The notes under the pieces were generated by a model that did not search any database, was not told the origin of the DNA, and worked only from the letters and a program-made list of their open reading frames with translations. Below, piece after piece: positions 1 to 11,985 of a DNA stretch of 64,000 bases; position 1 is the stretch's first letter; each line of letters begins with the position of its first letter. The position numbers and the translations under genes were made by a program. The stretch comes from Pithys albifrons albifrons (Eukaryota > Chordata > Aves > Passeriformes > Thamnophilidae): contig NC_092463.1 in assembly GCF_047495875.1 (NCBI RefSeq), positions 36,087,724-36,151,723 of the forward strand. Reading direction: 5' to 3'.

Positions 1-2080
1 TCCAGAGCTCCCATTTTAGCAGGAGGATCTGTGAATTCATGGCTGAAGTGGAGAGTGGGAGTTTCCCCAGAAATGTAACAATGGTTAGTATACCTTTCTA
101 ATAACAACTTCAAGAGGCGCAACCATGGGACTTTTGTTTTCTAAGTGTGATGCAGCAGACAGCACCAGTTTCTTTACACAGTGAGCTCTAGCAGAGGCAC
201 CAGCACATACTGTTAGAGTTGAAGTCAGTGTTACTTGACCTGGGGAGGAGATGCAGAGAGCTTTGCTTCTGAGCACTACTGGGTGCCTAGAGCTGTTTCT
301 AAAATAAATAAATCTATAGTGCAGAAAGCATAACAGCAGTGCATATTGACTCTAGAGAAGGCAGTTTTTCACTTAGCTCTGAAGTATGCCCGGTAGCATT
401 AGCAGCTGTCATTTCAGTGGCCTTATTACCAAGTTCTTTTAGCACCTCCGCTTACTCCCTAAGCTTGGCATTCAAGAAGCCCACCTCGCTTTTGCACTGT
501 CATTTTTCATGTGGCCACCACACATCCACCTGTCAGAGATGCTTTGCATCACAACTGTGGATGCACACACACTTGTTTAGATGCAGCGTAACAGAGGAGA
601 GAGGCAACTACAGGTAAATATGCACGTAGGTGAGAAATATACCCAGAAGGGATTTGGGGCAATCTCATGGGTAAGAGCTGGGGTGATTTGTTTGTTATTC
701 TTTTAAATCTGAGGGATTACATGAGTAGGAGCATGTGGGCAAAGACTAAACTGTTGTCAGTGCCTGTCATTGCCTGCAGAAGGTGAATGTAGGCACAAAC
801 GTGCACAGAGATTCTTGTTTAGCTTTACTTCTTTTGCAGAGTAGCTTCAACAGGCAATTCTACTGTAAGGTGTGGTGGCCAGCTCTCATATTTGATCAAA
901 GTCCCACAATATTTGGTGTGTTTTCTAAGGTCCCCTGTTCTGGAGCTTTGTGGCACCTTCACAGCCTAAACTATTTAGCCCATTTCAAAGGATCACAGAT
1001 CTTCTGGGTTTTAAATTCTTGAGATTTTAAAAAATTATTATTTAAATCAGCTTAGGATTTTCACCCCATGCCATTGGCAGAGCTGCTTGTGTTTCTTTCA
1101 CTGAGCTACCAGCTGGGCTTCAGTTTAAACTCCAAAAGTTTTCCCTTAAAGGAACTCCCCCTCACATCCGCAAAATCCAAGGCTGCTGCATTCGTATGCG
1201 GGCCTTGCCAATGCCCCTTCATTTTACCACAAGTCATTCTGATGAATGTCACCAGAGGCAAGAGCAGCAGCATGGTCAAGGCTCCCAGAAATTGCTAGGG
1301 TAGGCAAAGAAAAAGCCTACCAGCAGCACAGAGCCTTGCGGAATGAATGCAGGGTTGTAAGGCAAACAGTCCTTTCTTTATGACTCACTGGTGGTCTCTG
1401 ACCTTGAGGGAGTCACTTGACCTCTTTTTGCCTCTTTCAGCCCTGTTGAAAAATAACAGGGACCACGATCTCATCCTGATGGCTCATTAACTGGGTTTTC
1501 TCCAAGTTAGTGGTTTATGTTTTTAAAAAACAGAGGAATGTACAAAGAATGCTTGGAGAAAAGCAAACTGGCCAAATACACCTCAGGTCTTGGTCTCCTT
1601 TTTGCTCCCACAGCATCTTTGATCTGGAAGAAGCTTAAATGCTTTAGATACTGAATGCAGATAGGGAATCATTTACCACCTACAAATGCAACCGTTAAAT
1701 GCAATGATTATTTTGTTCTGCATTACTGCCTGAAAGTTTACAATATGCAAAGGACTGTGACTGCTCTGTAGAGAGGAACAAGTCCTAGTCATTCCAGAGC
1801 AGGAAAATGCTAAGGGTAGGCATAGTTTTAAGCATTTCTGGTGAGGGAATGTTGCAGTGTGATAAGCAAGCCTGTGTTGATTTTCCTAAGCATGCAGAAA
1901 TACTAGAGCTAATCCTGGCAGGAGAAATGGAACCAGAGAGAAATCTGGGGATGCTGAGTGGTGCTAGGGGATCTGGTTTCCAATCCTCCCCCTCTGTGCT
2001 AATCAGTTGTATTATCTTCACCAAATCTTTCCTAAACTTCAGTTTATCCATCTGCATTTATGACCTCTTGGGAGTACTGT
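1..2080. other. TTC9 intron 1, left part
   Basis: No coding exon is recognised here. It lies upstream of TTC9 exon 2 and there is no GC-rich stretch that could be TTC9 exon 1, so it is read as intron 1. The only repeat recognised is a MIR-like piece near 1375-1545. Short open frames on both strands show no known domain. Confidence 0.55.
1375..1545 (+). repeat. MIR (CORE-SINE) fragment, degraded
   Basis: The stretch around 1397-1440 reads like the MIR core: 'tctctgaccttgagg' followed by 'gtcacttgacctc' and a 'gcctctttcag' block, in MIR order. The flanks are too diverged to place ends well. It is an ancient amniote SINE and is expected to be inert. Confidence 0.5.
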
Positions 2081-2380
2081 GTGTGTGGCTCAGCTTCGCA
2101 AACGAAGATTTGGGAAGGGCTCTCCCCACGTGGGTGTGCCCTTCCAGCCTGCGCAGTGGATTTTTAGGTGAGGCTCAGCGTGCGCAGAACTGGCCCCACC
2201 GTTTCAGTCCTGAGATTCATCTGCCATGGCTGAGTGAGCTTGGACAGTGACAGAGAAGTCCTCAGGACTAGAACCTACAGCACCCGGCATTTCCCAGGAG
2301 GTCTCCCATCCAAGTACTAATCTGGGGCTGACCCTGCTTAGCTTCCGAGATCTGACGGGATTGGATGTCAGGGAGGCATT
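2081..2380 (-). mobile_element. 5S rRNA-derived, RTE-tailed SINE (copy 1)
   Basis: Read on the minus strand, the element begins with a 5S rRNA-like unit (2380 down to 2274). It continues with about 136 nt (2252-2117) colinear with the leader of the RTE element at 14690-14826, and ends with a tail like the RTE 3' end ('aaatcttcgtttgcgaag'). The hexamer 'tactgt' occurs at 2075-2080 and 2381-2386 and may be a short or eroded target-site duplication. Compared with the copy at 55810-56174 it lacks the tRNA-like head but keeps the complete 3' half of the 5S unit. It is probably 5'-truncated at the start of the 5S unit. Confidence 0.85.
2274..2380 (-). pseudogene. 5S rRNA-like head of SINE copy 1
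   Basis: The minus strand matches vertebrate 5S rRNA over nearly its whole length. Conserved blocks include 'gatctcggaagctaagcagg' (start of the internal promoter), 'agtacttggatgggagacc' (C box region) and 'ccgggtgctgtagg' (3' end). The first ~25 nt are the most diverged. Both main elements of the type 1 Pol III internal promoter can still be read. It is embedded in a SINE and flanked by LINE-derived sequence, so it is not a functional 5S gene. Confidence 0.88.
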
Positions 2381-2392
2381 TACTGTAAGGCT

Positions 2393-5300
2393 TTGCTAAT
2401 TACATGAGTGTAAATTAAATGTAGCATGTTTATATTCTCATTCAGCTATCTTTAGTTTACTATTCAAATCTTGGCAAGGGGGTACACATACTTGTACAGA
2501 GTATTAAAAATGCAGCCCTCCAAGATAAACCTCATCCTGGATAATGAGGTTTGGTGTCCTGCATTGGCAGAAATGAGCACTGGTACCAATCACATGACTA
2601 TGTGAATGTCATAGTGATGGTCCCACAAAGCATAGCACTTTCAGCAGCATGGGGACCTTCAGGCACCCTCGGGCTGGGGTAGGTACTACTTCCAGTTCTT
2701 AGCAGTTGCATGGACTTTGATCGGTGGTTCCACTGAGAAATCCAAGTAAAAATACTTGTAATACTTAATCCAAGTAAAAATTAACTAAAGATGAGAAAAG
2801 CTGGTAAAACTTTCCACCGACCACCCACTAGGACACGTCATAAGGAGTTCTTTGCTGAAAGCCCATTCCAGCATATAGCCGTTAGCAAGTACAGACTCTA
2901 CTAGGACACATGGTGCTGTGGGTGTTAAAGCAGTCTTGGATTGTTGCTTGATGTGATTTTTTTTTAATGTGCTGCATCAACAAAAAACCCCACCCTCTGA
3001 AAGGATGCCATGCAGTGGGAAGGAGGGACAGCAGCAAACAGAGCAGCTGGATGTGGTCTGCATTCTCCCTGATCTGTGTTGGGGGCATTTCCTGACACTT
3101 GTGGTTTAGATACATCTGCCCAGCCCAGAGTGCATGGAAACATCTTCTTTTACAGGACTGATGCAATTACTGCCCCAGGTAGGTGCAGCTGCAGTGGAGA
3201 GTAAACACAGATGACTTTGTGTGGTTTTTTAGTGACAGGCCCCAACTCTGACATATATTTAAGAAAGATGTGGGATTTCAAGCCGTTGTCATTAATTACT
3301 CTTTAGATATACTCAGTATTTACCTTTCCCCTTTTATTTAGAGGTAATTCTCCCTATTCAGGCAGTTTCTTGTGCATTGAAAGGATGGGATGGAAATGCA
3401 TCCAGATGACGGAGGGGGAGAAGGAGAGAAAGGGAAGCAAGCAGCCACCAAACTTGATTTAAGTGATGTATGTCTGACAGCATCTCTCTTGCTGAGGCAG
3501 ATGTTTTCCTCTGTATGTGTCACTATTCATCCTAAGCCTTTTAAAAATTTGATGCTCTGTGGGTTAGTTTGTTTTTTGCAGCCACTTCTACCACATGTTT
3601 AATTCCCTTTGCATGAGGAGAAGCCTGTCCCTGCTGACCTTGTCACCATTTGCCTGAAACAGAGTACTGAGAGTGTATATATCTCCACTCCAGACTGTCC
3701 AGAGGATATGTAGTCTTAGCTGAGATCCCACAAAGCTTCTCCAAGAACAGAGCAGTGGGTAATTTGTTTACCTAAGAGTACTGGTTGTTCTCCACCTTGA
3801 GAATACCACTCTTTCCTCAGAGTTCTGCAGTAGCACATCCTTCCCACTTTATTCTTCTGATATGCTGTCCTAAATTTTCCTCCAGCAAAAGCTATGCAGT
3901 GAGTCACAGCCTCTTAGACCTTCACAGGTTTCCATCAGTCCTGTGCTGAAGATGTTTCAGCTGCTTCAATAAACACCAGTATTAAAATCAATTATGGGTC
4001 AATTCTATTGCTAAATACACTCATGAGCTCCACAGTTACCGCCTTTTCTGGGAGCTGGCCACCTCTGCATGGTTCAGCAGGTGGAGATCTTTCTCGCTGT
4101 TCACTGTGGCTCACGCCCAGAAATTTCCATACAACTCCAGATCTCTTTCTCCAGCTTTTCTCCTAAACTGCTTATCAGTTCAGCAGCATGTCCCAAGTTC
4201 CTCATCAGTGTCCTCTAGCATGGCAATTGATGCTTCAAGAAGGGAGGATCATCAGCAGTTCTCACATTAGGATTTTAGGATGGTAAAGAAGTTTTTGTGA
4301 GGAAAGGAACAATAAATAGTATAAATAAAAGGGAAGGTGTAAATGTTGCCAGTTTGTTCTGGACATTGTGCCATCTCACAGAAAATAACTTACAAAGGAC
4401 TATGAAACTGAGGAAACAAAATGAAGAAAAGTAGAAAATACATAATAAACTTTTGAGACAAATTACTGGCAATTTATTTTCTTCTTTGTTCTCTCACTTA
4501 ATGGATGAGAAATTGATACAGAAGGAAGACAGCTGTTTATTAATTCTGGTTTCAGCTTAGTCAGGCACCATTCCAGTGACTAATATCAAGGGTTAAAAAT
4601 GCTTTGAAAAGGAGTCAATACTAACTATCATTAACAAGAATGTTATTACTAATGGTTGCTCAGGAATCTGTCTTCTTTTTTTTTTTTATTTCTGCACTGC
4701 ACTGTGGATGGGAAACTAAGATTAGGACATTGATGAATGAATGCAGGTAAAAGCTTCTTGAGGTGGCACAGAGTGTTACTGTTCTGTTCTCTGTAACAAA
4801 GACTGTAGAGTCAATGCAGTTCCTGAAAGCTTTGCTGGAATTGCTGAAGGGAACTTCAGCTGGGGCACACTTTGCTTGTGTGTGTAGTAGTAGGGAGGTG
4901 GTAGTAGTGTTCTTTTACACTTGCCTAGGCAGCTGCAGATGGTGTCCCTTAAAGGTGGGGCTGGAACAGAAAAATCAGTCTCAGTATAGCCTTTCAGACT
5001 TTAGGACACCACTAGAAACAGTTCATGGAAATGAATTAGGCACAGTTACTTTTTCTCTCTGATAACCTATGGCAAAAGTGACAGTTGGGAGCAGTGATCT
5101 TTAGTCATCATAGCTTGACATTCCAGAGCTCATCTGTTACTATCCCAATGCAATAGCTAATGTCATGATCTTTACTTCAAAATCCACTCCATTTTCCCCA
5201 CTTTCCAAAATTCTTGTCACACCATTGCCCTGAGGCTCATAGGCTGGATAGCACCATCTGCTTCTCCTTGTCTTTGTCCTGCGTACTCAGTTCTCCCATT

Positions 5301-8300
5301 TTATTTCTAGCCACAGAATTTGAGACTCTTTACACAGTGCATGCCTCTACCCTTTGAATTTCTTTACTCCCTCTCCCAGTTGCAACGCAGCTTTGTCAGA
5401 CTTTATGATCTCCCACACCAAGCTTTGTCCCATCCCAGATGCCCCATCTCTGTTCTGCCAGCGAGGTCCTCTCACCCCTCTGTGGGTGCTGTGACTCTTG
5501 CAGGAAGGCAGTCAGCTGGTGCTGGTTACCTACTCAGTGTAACAAGGAAGAGCACCTCTCAGCAAGAGAGTGCATGTGTGCGAGCGTGAGACTGTTCCAT
5601 TATGCACTTTGTCATTCACCTTGATAAAATTACCAGCTCTTCCAGTCAGGGGCATGAATTTTAACCCATGCTTGTCCTGTGTAGCCATGATCACAGCTTT
5701 GCCCATCAGATTAGCACATAGTTACCTTGAAAGCTTTAGGAAGTGTGAGTCCCCACCACTGAGTAGTTCTGCAACAGCTTCCCAAAAGGAGTGTGGGTAA
5801 AAAAAAAAAAAATCAGGCTGTTTCCACCTCTAGGAGTTGTGGATGTTTGCCAGTAAAACCATAATTGCCTGACAAGTCCTGTGTCCCAAGCTCCTGACTA
5901 TCATGACAGCTCCGTCCTGTTCACTCACATGTACCATCAGCAAGGCAGGAACTGCAGCCCTTTACATGTCCCTAGAGGCAGAGAACAAACCCATCTTTAC
6001 ATTGCTGCATAAGCTTTTCAGGATGCAGGATGCTGGTTGCTTGCAAGGCTACAACACTTTTCCTTCTCCAACACGTTCATGTTTGACAGGTCAAATCTCT
6101 GCCTTACTAAAGCAGATACTTTTACAGCCACTGGTCAGTAGTCCCTTTCTTTCTTTAGTAGGAGCACTGCCCACTGCATTTACTTGCTGCCAGTTTAGGG
6201 GGCTGTCATATAGATTGTTCTGCATTGGTGGCAACAGCAACTCCTTTCATATCGGAGTGGCAGACAGCAAAACTCTGCTAATGTAGCCATCCATGTAGTT
6301 GCCTGGGAGCTGCTGGAAAGAAGCAGCTGGGTCAGCCAGCACAGCACCACCAAATTAGTGTTCCTCAAATTTTGATTCCAAGGCTCCTTTGATGCCCTGA
6401 TTACAACTGTCATGTTCCATGCCTCTGGCCTGACCACAGCAGTGACATTTAAAGAGCTCATTTCCTACCTGTTGAAACTGAACTGAGGTACCTGGAGTGT
6501 AAGTCACCTTACTCTTGCTATAAGTCAACTTATTCTGTAAAGCAAGAGGGTTCAGGACCCTCTTGGTAGAACCTACTCAGGCAATGGTGGAAATTTCCTA
6601 CGCATCTGATGTTTCCATAAAGCTTAGCTTAGAATGTAAAGACAGATATCAAATCTGCCTGTTTGGATGCTGCTTATCTTCGGCCTTTTCAAGCTTGAGA
6701 GGATGAACTCCAGACAGTTTACTGCTACTTGAAGCAAGAGAGGAGAATACAAAACAAGCACTGGGGTATTCCTGCCCTGCATATTCCTCAGTGTAGTGTA
6801 TGGGAGAGGAAATTTACTCCTGGAAGCAAATTAAAAGCAGAGGAAGTGGCTGGGATTTGAAAATTGACGTCAGACTTTTAGTGCTTCCTTTGTCTATTCC
6901 TGGAGCAATGTGACTAACAAACATCTACCTCCAGTGTGCTGTTATCCCTACAGTGATCATATAATCCAGGAATTCACCCTGAAATGAAAAGTATCTTTAA
7001 GATGTAAAGAACAAGCTTTTAACCAGCTGCAGGGAAGAAGCTGTGAGAATTCACATTCCTGTGCTTCAGTCCTGCTCCCAGAGAGGGAGAGGGAAGAAAG
7101 ATGATGTTTCATCCGCACCTTCAGAGAATAAATCCATGCAATGGCCACAGCCTCTCCCAAACAGGAGCTGCCCAGCGAGGTCATTACCCCACTCAGTTGA
7201 TCTTGTAGAAGCAGAACTGCAAGGTCAGTTGAAAGAATGAGAGCAGGAATCTGTCAGGATGCTCTGGAAATCCATCATAAGTCAGCCCTAGCCATTGTTC
7301 TGCAAAGACACATTTTTCTTGTCTAGCGATTCAAAGAGAGTCAAATCAGAATCTCTACACCATGCCTGTAGCAGTGATTCTCTCAACAAACAGTGTGATG
7401 CAAAGTTAAGCCTCAACTCAGTTACCATATATTTTTAATACTAGCGTAATTTAAATCCCAGATTACTATCTTAGATGCTTTTCAGTGATTAATTGCTTAA
7501 GACACAATAGTTGTGTTCATGTTGCAAGGAAACCAGAGCAGCATAAGATCCTCACCTATATTGGAAATACAAAGCAAATGGGTTCATTTTCCTTCTTACA
7601 TTCTCTAACTGCTGTGATGGAGCTCAAACTAAGGCAGTTTAGGAACTTTGCTCATGGGTTAGGGTGGTAAATTAAATTAATAGATTAATACAAAATAATT
7701 TTTAAACCCCAGGTCTGATTAACTTGGAGTACAGCGCCAGAAGGTATCATGTATTTCAAGAATGTAAAAAGGTTAGAAAAGAAGGCTTAGACATACAACT
7801 AATTGAAACAATTCTGTCCAATTAAATAGGATAAAATCTGTAAAGCAAATATTAAATTTTTCATGCTTCAGAACCACTGCTAACTGGTTTGATTTTTTTG
7901 AATAAACTTCTCTGAGACTTTCATTTTCCTGTCCACAGCCATGTCACATAAGTGACACAGTCATTCTGTGATCAACTGGCATATTCACATCCTTTTCCTC
8001 TCCAGTTGTTTCCTCACAGATTCTAGCAAAAATTCTTAGTAATCCCAAAGTGCATAGTCTTAAATTTTGTATCACCAAATTCCATCCGGAATAAAGTTAC
8101 TGCTGTGTACCAGGTCATGCAGTTCTTTTTATATCACATTGTCATCCTCATCCCTTTTGACAGTACCTTTCAACTTGACAGTCAGTAGGTCACTCTGACT
8201 TTTACATAGGGGCATTAATAAAACACTAAGCAAGCTCCATTCTGAAATGAATTCCTGAGGTATTCTACTAGTGATCTCTTTGCAGACCAAAATGCTTATC

Positions 8301-11300
8301 AGCAGGACCCATTTCAGCCTCTTTACCCATCATATAATTCTTATACTGTATCTTCACCTTCCTTAGCTTAACCAAAAGGGTACCGTCAAGACAGAGAATT
8401 GTATTGATTCAGTATAATGATTCTAGTGTTCATGGTGCCAGGAAGCAGCCTCTCTACTTGGGGTGGGAGTTACCCCAGGTAAGACACACACTCCTACCTT
8501 GTTCTTCTGGTGCCAGCCATGCATTGCATGGACATGGTTTATGAATGCTTTGGGAGTGACCTGAGATCTTTACCTGAAGCACTTTGCCACAGCTAATATT
8601 AAAGAGTAGACATCTTATTAGAGGATTGGTTTATGCTCCTGCACAGTTCAAACCATGACTTTTTCAAGGAAATAATATACTGCATCATCCCTCTGGTCTT
8701 CAATTTATTAATTTTCAGCCTGATTTTGAAAGGAAATGAGTCATAAGCACGTATGTTTTCTGCAGTCTGCCTGTCAGTTCCCTCTCAATAACTTTCAAAC
8801 CTGTTGGCAAATTAGATTTGATGGAGACACAGATGTAGTAATGATACTAAGATTGTATGGTATAAATGGAGGGCAGGGAAGAAGTAAGGACACTAGAGGC
8901 CCAATTATGTGAAAGGGTGACACTTAAACTCCCTTTACGTGGTCTGTCAAAGCTCAGGAAGGTGACAGCCTGGCACAGCCAGAATTAGTTCACTGTTCCT
9001 GACAAACCACTCTCCTCTGCAATGGTTCATGCATTTTTAATGAAAATAAGGTTGAAGGCTTTGTTTTATACCTTTCCCACTTCAGTTAAAAAATAGTTGA
9101 CTTGAGCATCCTCTGCCTTTTTGATTCTGTCAGTTCTCTCCATCCCTCCCACAGAGGCCATAAAGGTTTCTCTCTGTTTCAAAACATCATTAAAATAGAA
9201 AGGCTTTAGGCTACACTAGACCTGGATAAAGCATGTGAACGAGTAATTAATTTAATGAAGGAAATACTCCTCCTCATTTGACATCTCCATCTTATCAGAT
9301 GATTCTTTTCAGCTAGGAAGAGTTCAGGGAAAACCCAACAGCATTTCAGTCCCTACCAATTATACATGGTATGAAAATACAAGGAGGTGGCCCCAGAGCA
9401 AGCCTGCTCTCCATGCCTTGGCAGATTCTGCAATGGCCAACTCTTCCACATGTCCTGGGAGGTGAACTGTGAGCCACCACAGGGCACAGCACACAGATGT
9501 TATGCAGCCACATCTTCACAGTTTGTAGTACTGAGCATGCTGCAGTAAGCCAGGCTTGAGGCAATCAGGGCATGCACAACTGTCTGTGACTTCATTGAGA
9601 GCCTTCAGGCAGTTCCAGCTGCATTTCCCAGTACTGTTGTCAGTTGTCTGAACAACTCTGAGCACTTCTCAGTAGAGAAGGCAGCTTGAAATCCACCACT
9701 TCCTCCAAAGTGTTTACAGAAATCCCCTCCTTGTCTCAGATTAGTTTTTAAAAAATACCATCATTCCATTAAGACTTAAATTTCACTGTTTAATATATTC
9801 TTGTAAGAATCACAGAGTATTTGATAGCACATGTTGGAGTTGGCCTGCTGTTGAACACCAGCCACTTACTAGGTGGTTGTCTGGTGTTGCTGCTCTCTTA
9901 CAAAAGTCTGTGTACTTTTGCCTTGTGAAGACAACTCAGAGAGACAAGATTCCTTCAGTGGGTACCAATAGCAACGGGAGGCCAGAGGAGGAAAGGGTGA
10001 GACATAGAGAAGGTGCCACAGTGAGAGAGTAAAGCAACACAAGGTGAACAAAAGCAAACGGCAAGGAAGAGGCAGTGGAATAAAAAGCAACTGGAACAGA
10101 TCTGAAGGCCAAGCATATCTGATTGACTGGACTAGATTGGACTAGATGAGTACTGATTTCAAAAGATAAAGACAGGTCAAAGATTACTAGATAAAGTCAG
10201 AGAGGAGGAAACCTCCAGGGTGTTTAACCTGAGAGACCAACAATAATAGCCTTGGCTAAAACAAACAGAAGGAACTTCCATCTCCTCTAATGTGGTTGCA
10301 GTAGGAACTAGTATTTATAGCATCAAAATTATCCAGTAGTTAAAAGCTGACTGAAGCTCTTGCTGCACCAGTGCTTTGATAAGACTTTGCTCCTACCTCT
10401 GGGAAAAAACAAAGACATGCATATTAGAAGATGCAATATGAAGATCATCTCCACATGAAGCTCTTTATTTTGGTAGAATAAAGATTTTCTGGTACACAGC
10501 TGAAGACAGAGTTTGGCTTCAAACAATTCTTGTTTGCTTGACATTTAGGTTTCAATTACTGCTTTAATATTACCACAACTAAGAATTTTCAGTTAACCTC
10601 TGGTTTTGACTTGAAGGACTGATAACTACAGGAAGTGGTAGGTCAAAATACTCGTTCAAAACAGAAGCTATGGGTATCAGGTGAAAAGCTGGCTGAAATT
10701 CCTTGTTTCTCAAAGCTTTGGCCCTTTCAAGGAAAACTGCAATATTATATCATTGCATTTGTGACAAAACAGAAGCACAAATCACCACAAACTTACCTTA
10801 AAGTAGCTTAAGAAACATAATTTAGAAATCATGGACACTTTTAAATAACTGTGCTCTTCAAAACTACACAAATCTGAAATACAGAAACAGAAACACAAAT
10901 CAAAAGCTAGCAGTCATGCCAGCTGTGCCCTAAATGCTTACCTGTTCACATGTCCTGCTAGAGTGTTGGTCTGACATGCTCCAGCAGGACTTTCTGACAG
11001 GAATTAGCACTAAGTGGCTGCTGTCAAGGACAACTCAGGATTTTTCATGCTCTGAGTGTCACAGGACAATCAAGAATGGGACTGAAGAGCTGTCAAGAGC
11101 CTTCTATCCATATGCAGGTGTGGTACAAGTGTACAGATAAGATAATATCCGAGATAACTTCTGCTTGAGCTGTTCTTAAACATTGGGAAATCTAGGAACC
11201 TTAACAACTTTCTTAAGCAGTCTTTTTCAAAGCTTCTCTCTCTTTACTGCTATAAAGTTTTTCCTAGCTGAAATGTAAGCTCTCTTCTTAGTTCCTGAGT

Positions 11301-11434
11301 ACAAGAAGAACAGATGGTATCCTGGTTATGCCTTTCTTTGCATTAGAGTTGGATTTTTTCCTTTTTTATGGGGATGAGCAGGGTTAGCCTTTCTTCCCTC
11401 ACTGTCTCCTTGAGGACTTAAATTGTGTCCTCTC
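2393..11434. other. TTC9 intron 1, no gene seen
   Basis: About 9 kb of ordinary AT-rich intronic sequence. Only short open frames without recognisable domains are present. There are short homopolymer runs (for example poly-A near 5799) and small direct repeats, but no repeat family with sure ends. A possible weak CR1 remnant near 9805-9860 was not accepted. Confidence 0.5.
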
Positions 11435-11985
11435 TGGACCATTTGTTTTTGTCAGGGTACTCTGTGGATTTTCAGCAGAATTGTTCTCCAAGCAGCTGTT
11501 CCCCTGCTGTACTTACACAGCAGGAGGGTTTCCTGCCTAAATGTAGGACCTTTAACTTGCCCCTGTCAAATTGCATCCTGTTTTTATCAGGACACCACCA
11601 ATTTGTGGGGATCTTTGGAATTTTACCCCTACCTTCCACCACACACTGTTTCCTCATATCTTGGTGTTATCTGCAAATTGACAAGACAGTCTGCAGTCTG
11701 TCATTTAGGTCTTTATTGACAATATCAAATACCATGGGGCCTGGGACAGATCAGTGCAGAACTCTACTTAATGTTGCCTTTCATTTTGTTAGCAGAATTA
11801 AGTCTATTCATTTAGACTGTGCTCCTCCAGCTTGCTTAAGAAAATGAAGCCAAAATTTGTCATTTGACAGCATAAAAGCCAAGATACCTATTCCTTGTCT
11901 TTTGTCTTCAAGATTGATCACTCTATCACGGACTGAATTTAAACTGATCAGTTCTGACAGCTCATATTAGCTGTTACTTACCTCC
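11435..11985 (-). repeat. Ancient CR1 (CR1-L/L3-like) fragment
   Basis: The plus strand carries the familiar antisense CR1 series in the right order. It has a 'gttatctgcaaattgac' block, a 'tttattgacaatatcaaa' block, a 'ggggcctgggacagat' block, then blocks like 'gacagcataaaagcc' and 'ctcatattagctgttac'. These correspond to the middle of the CR1 reverse-transcriptase ORF read in reverse. Stops and indels are frequent, so it is old and inactive. Ends are approximate. Confidence 0.65.

Noticed and set aside
2274..2380. A genuine 5S rRNA gene
   Set aside because: It is single and diverged at the 5' end, lacks a following T-run terminator, and runs straight into LINE-derived sequence.
9805..9860. 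A CR1 3'-end remnant on the minus strand
   Set aside because: Only a short resemblance ('gaatcacagagt', 'gttggagttggcc') exists, not enough to separate it from chance.
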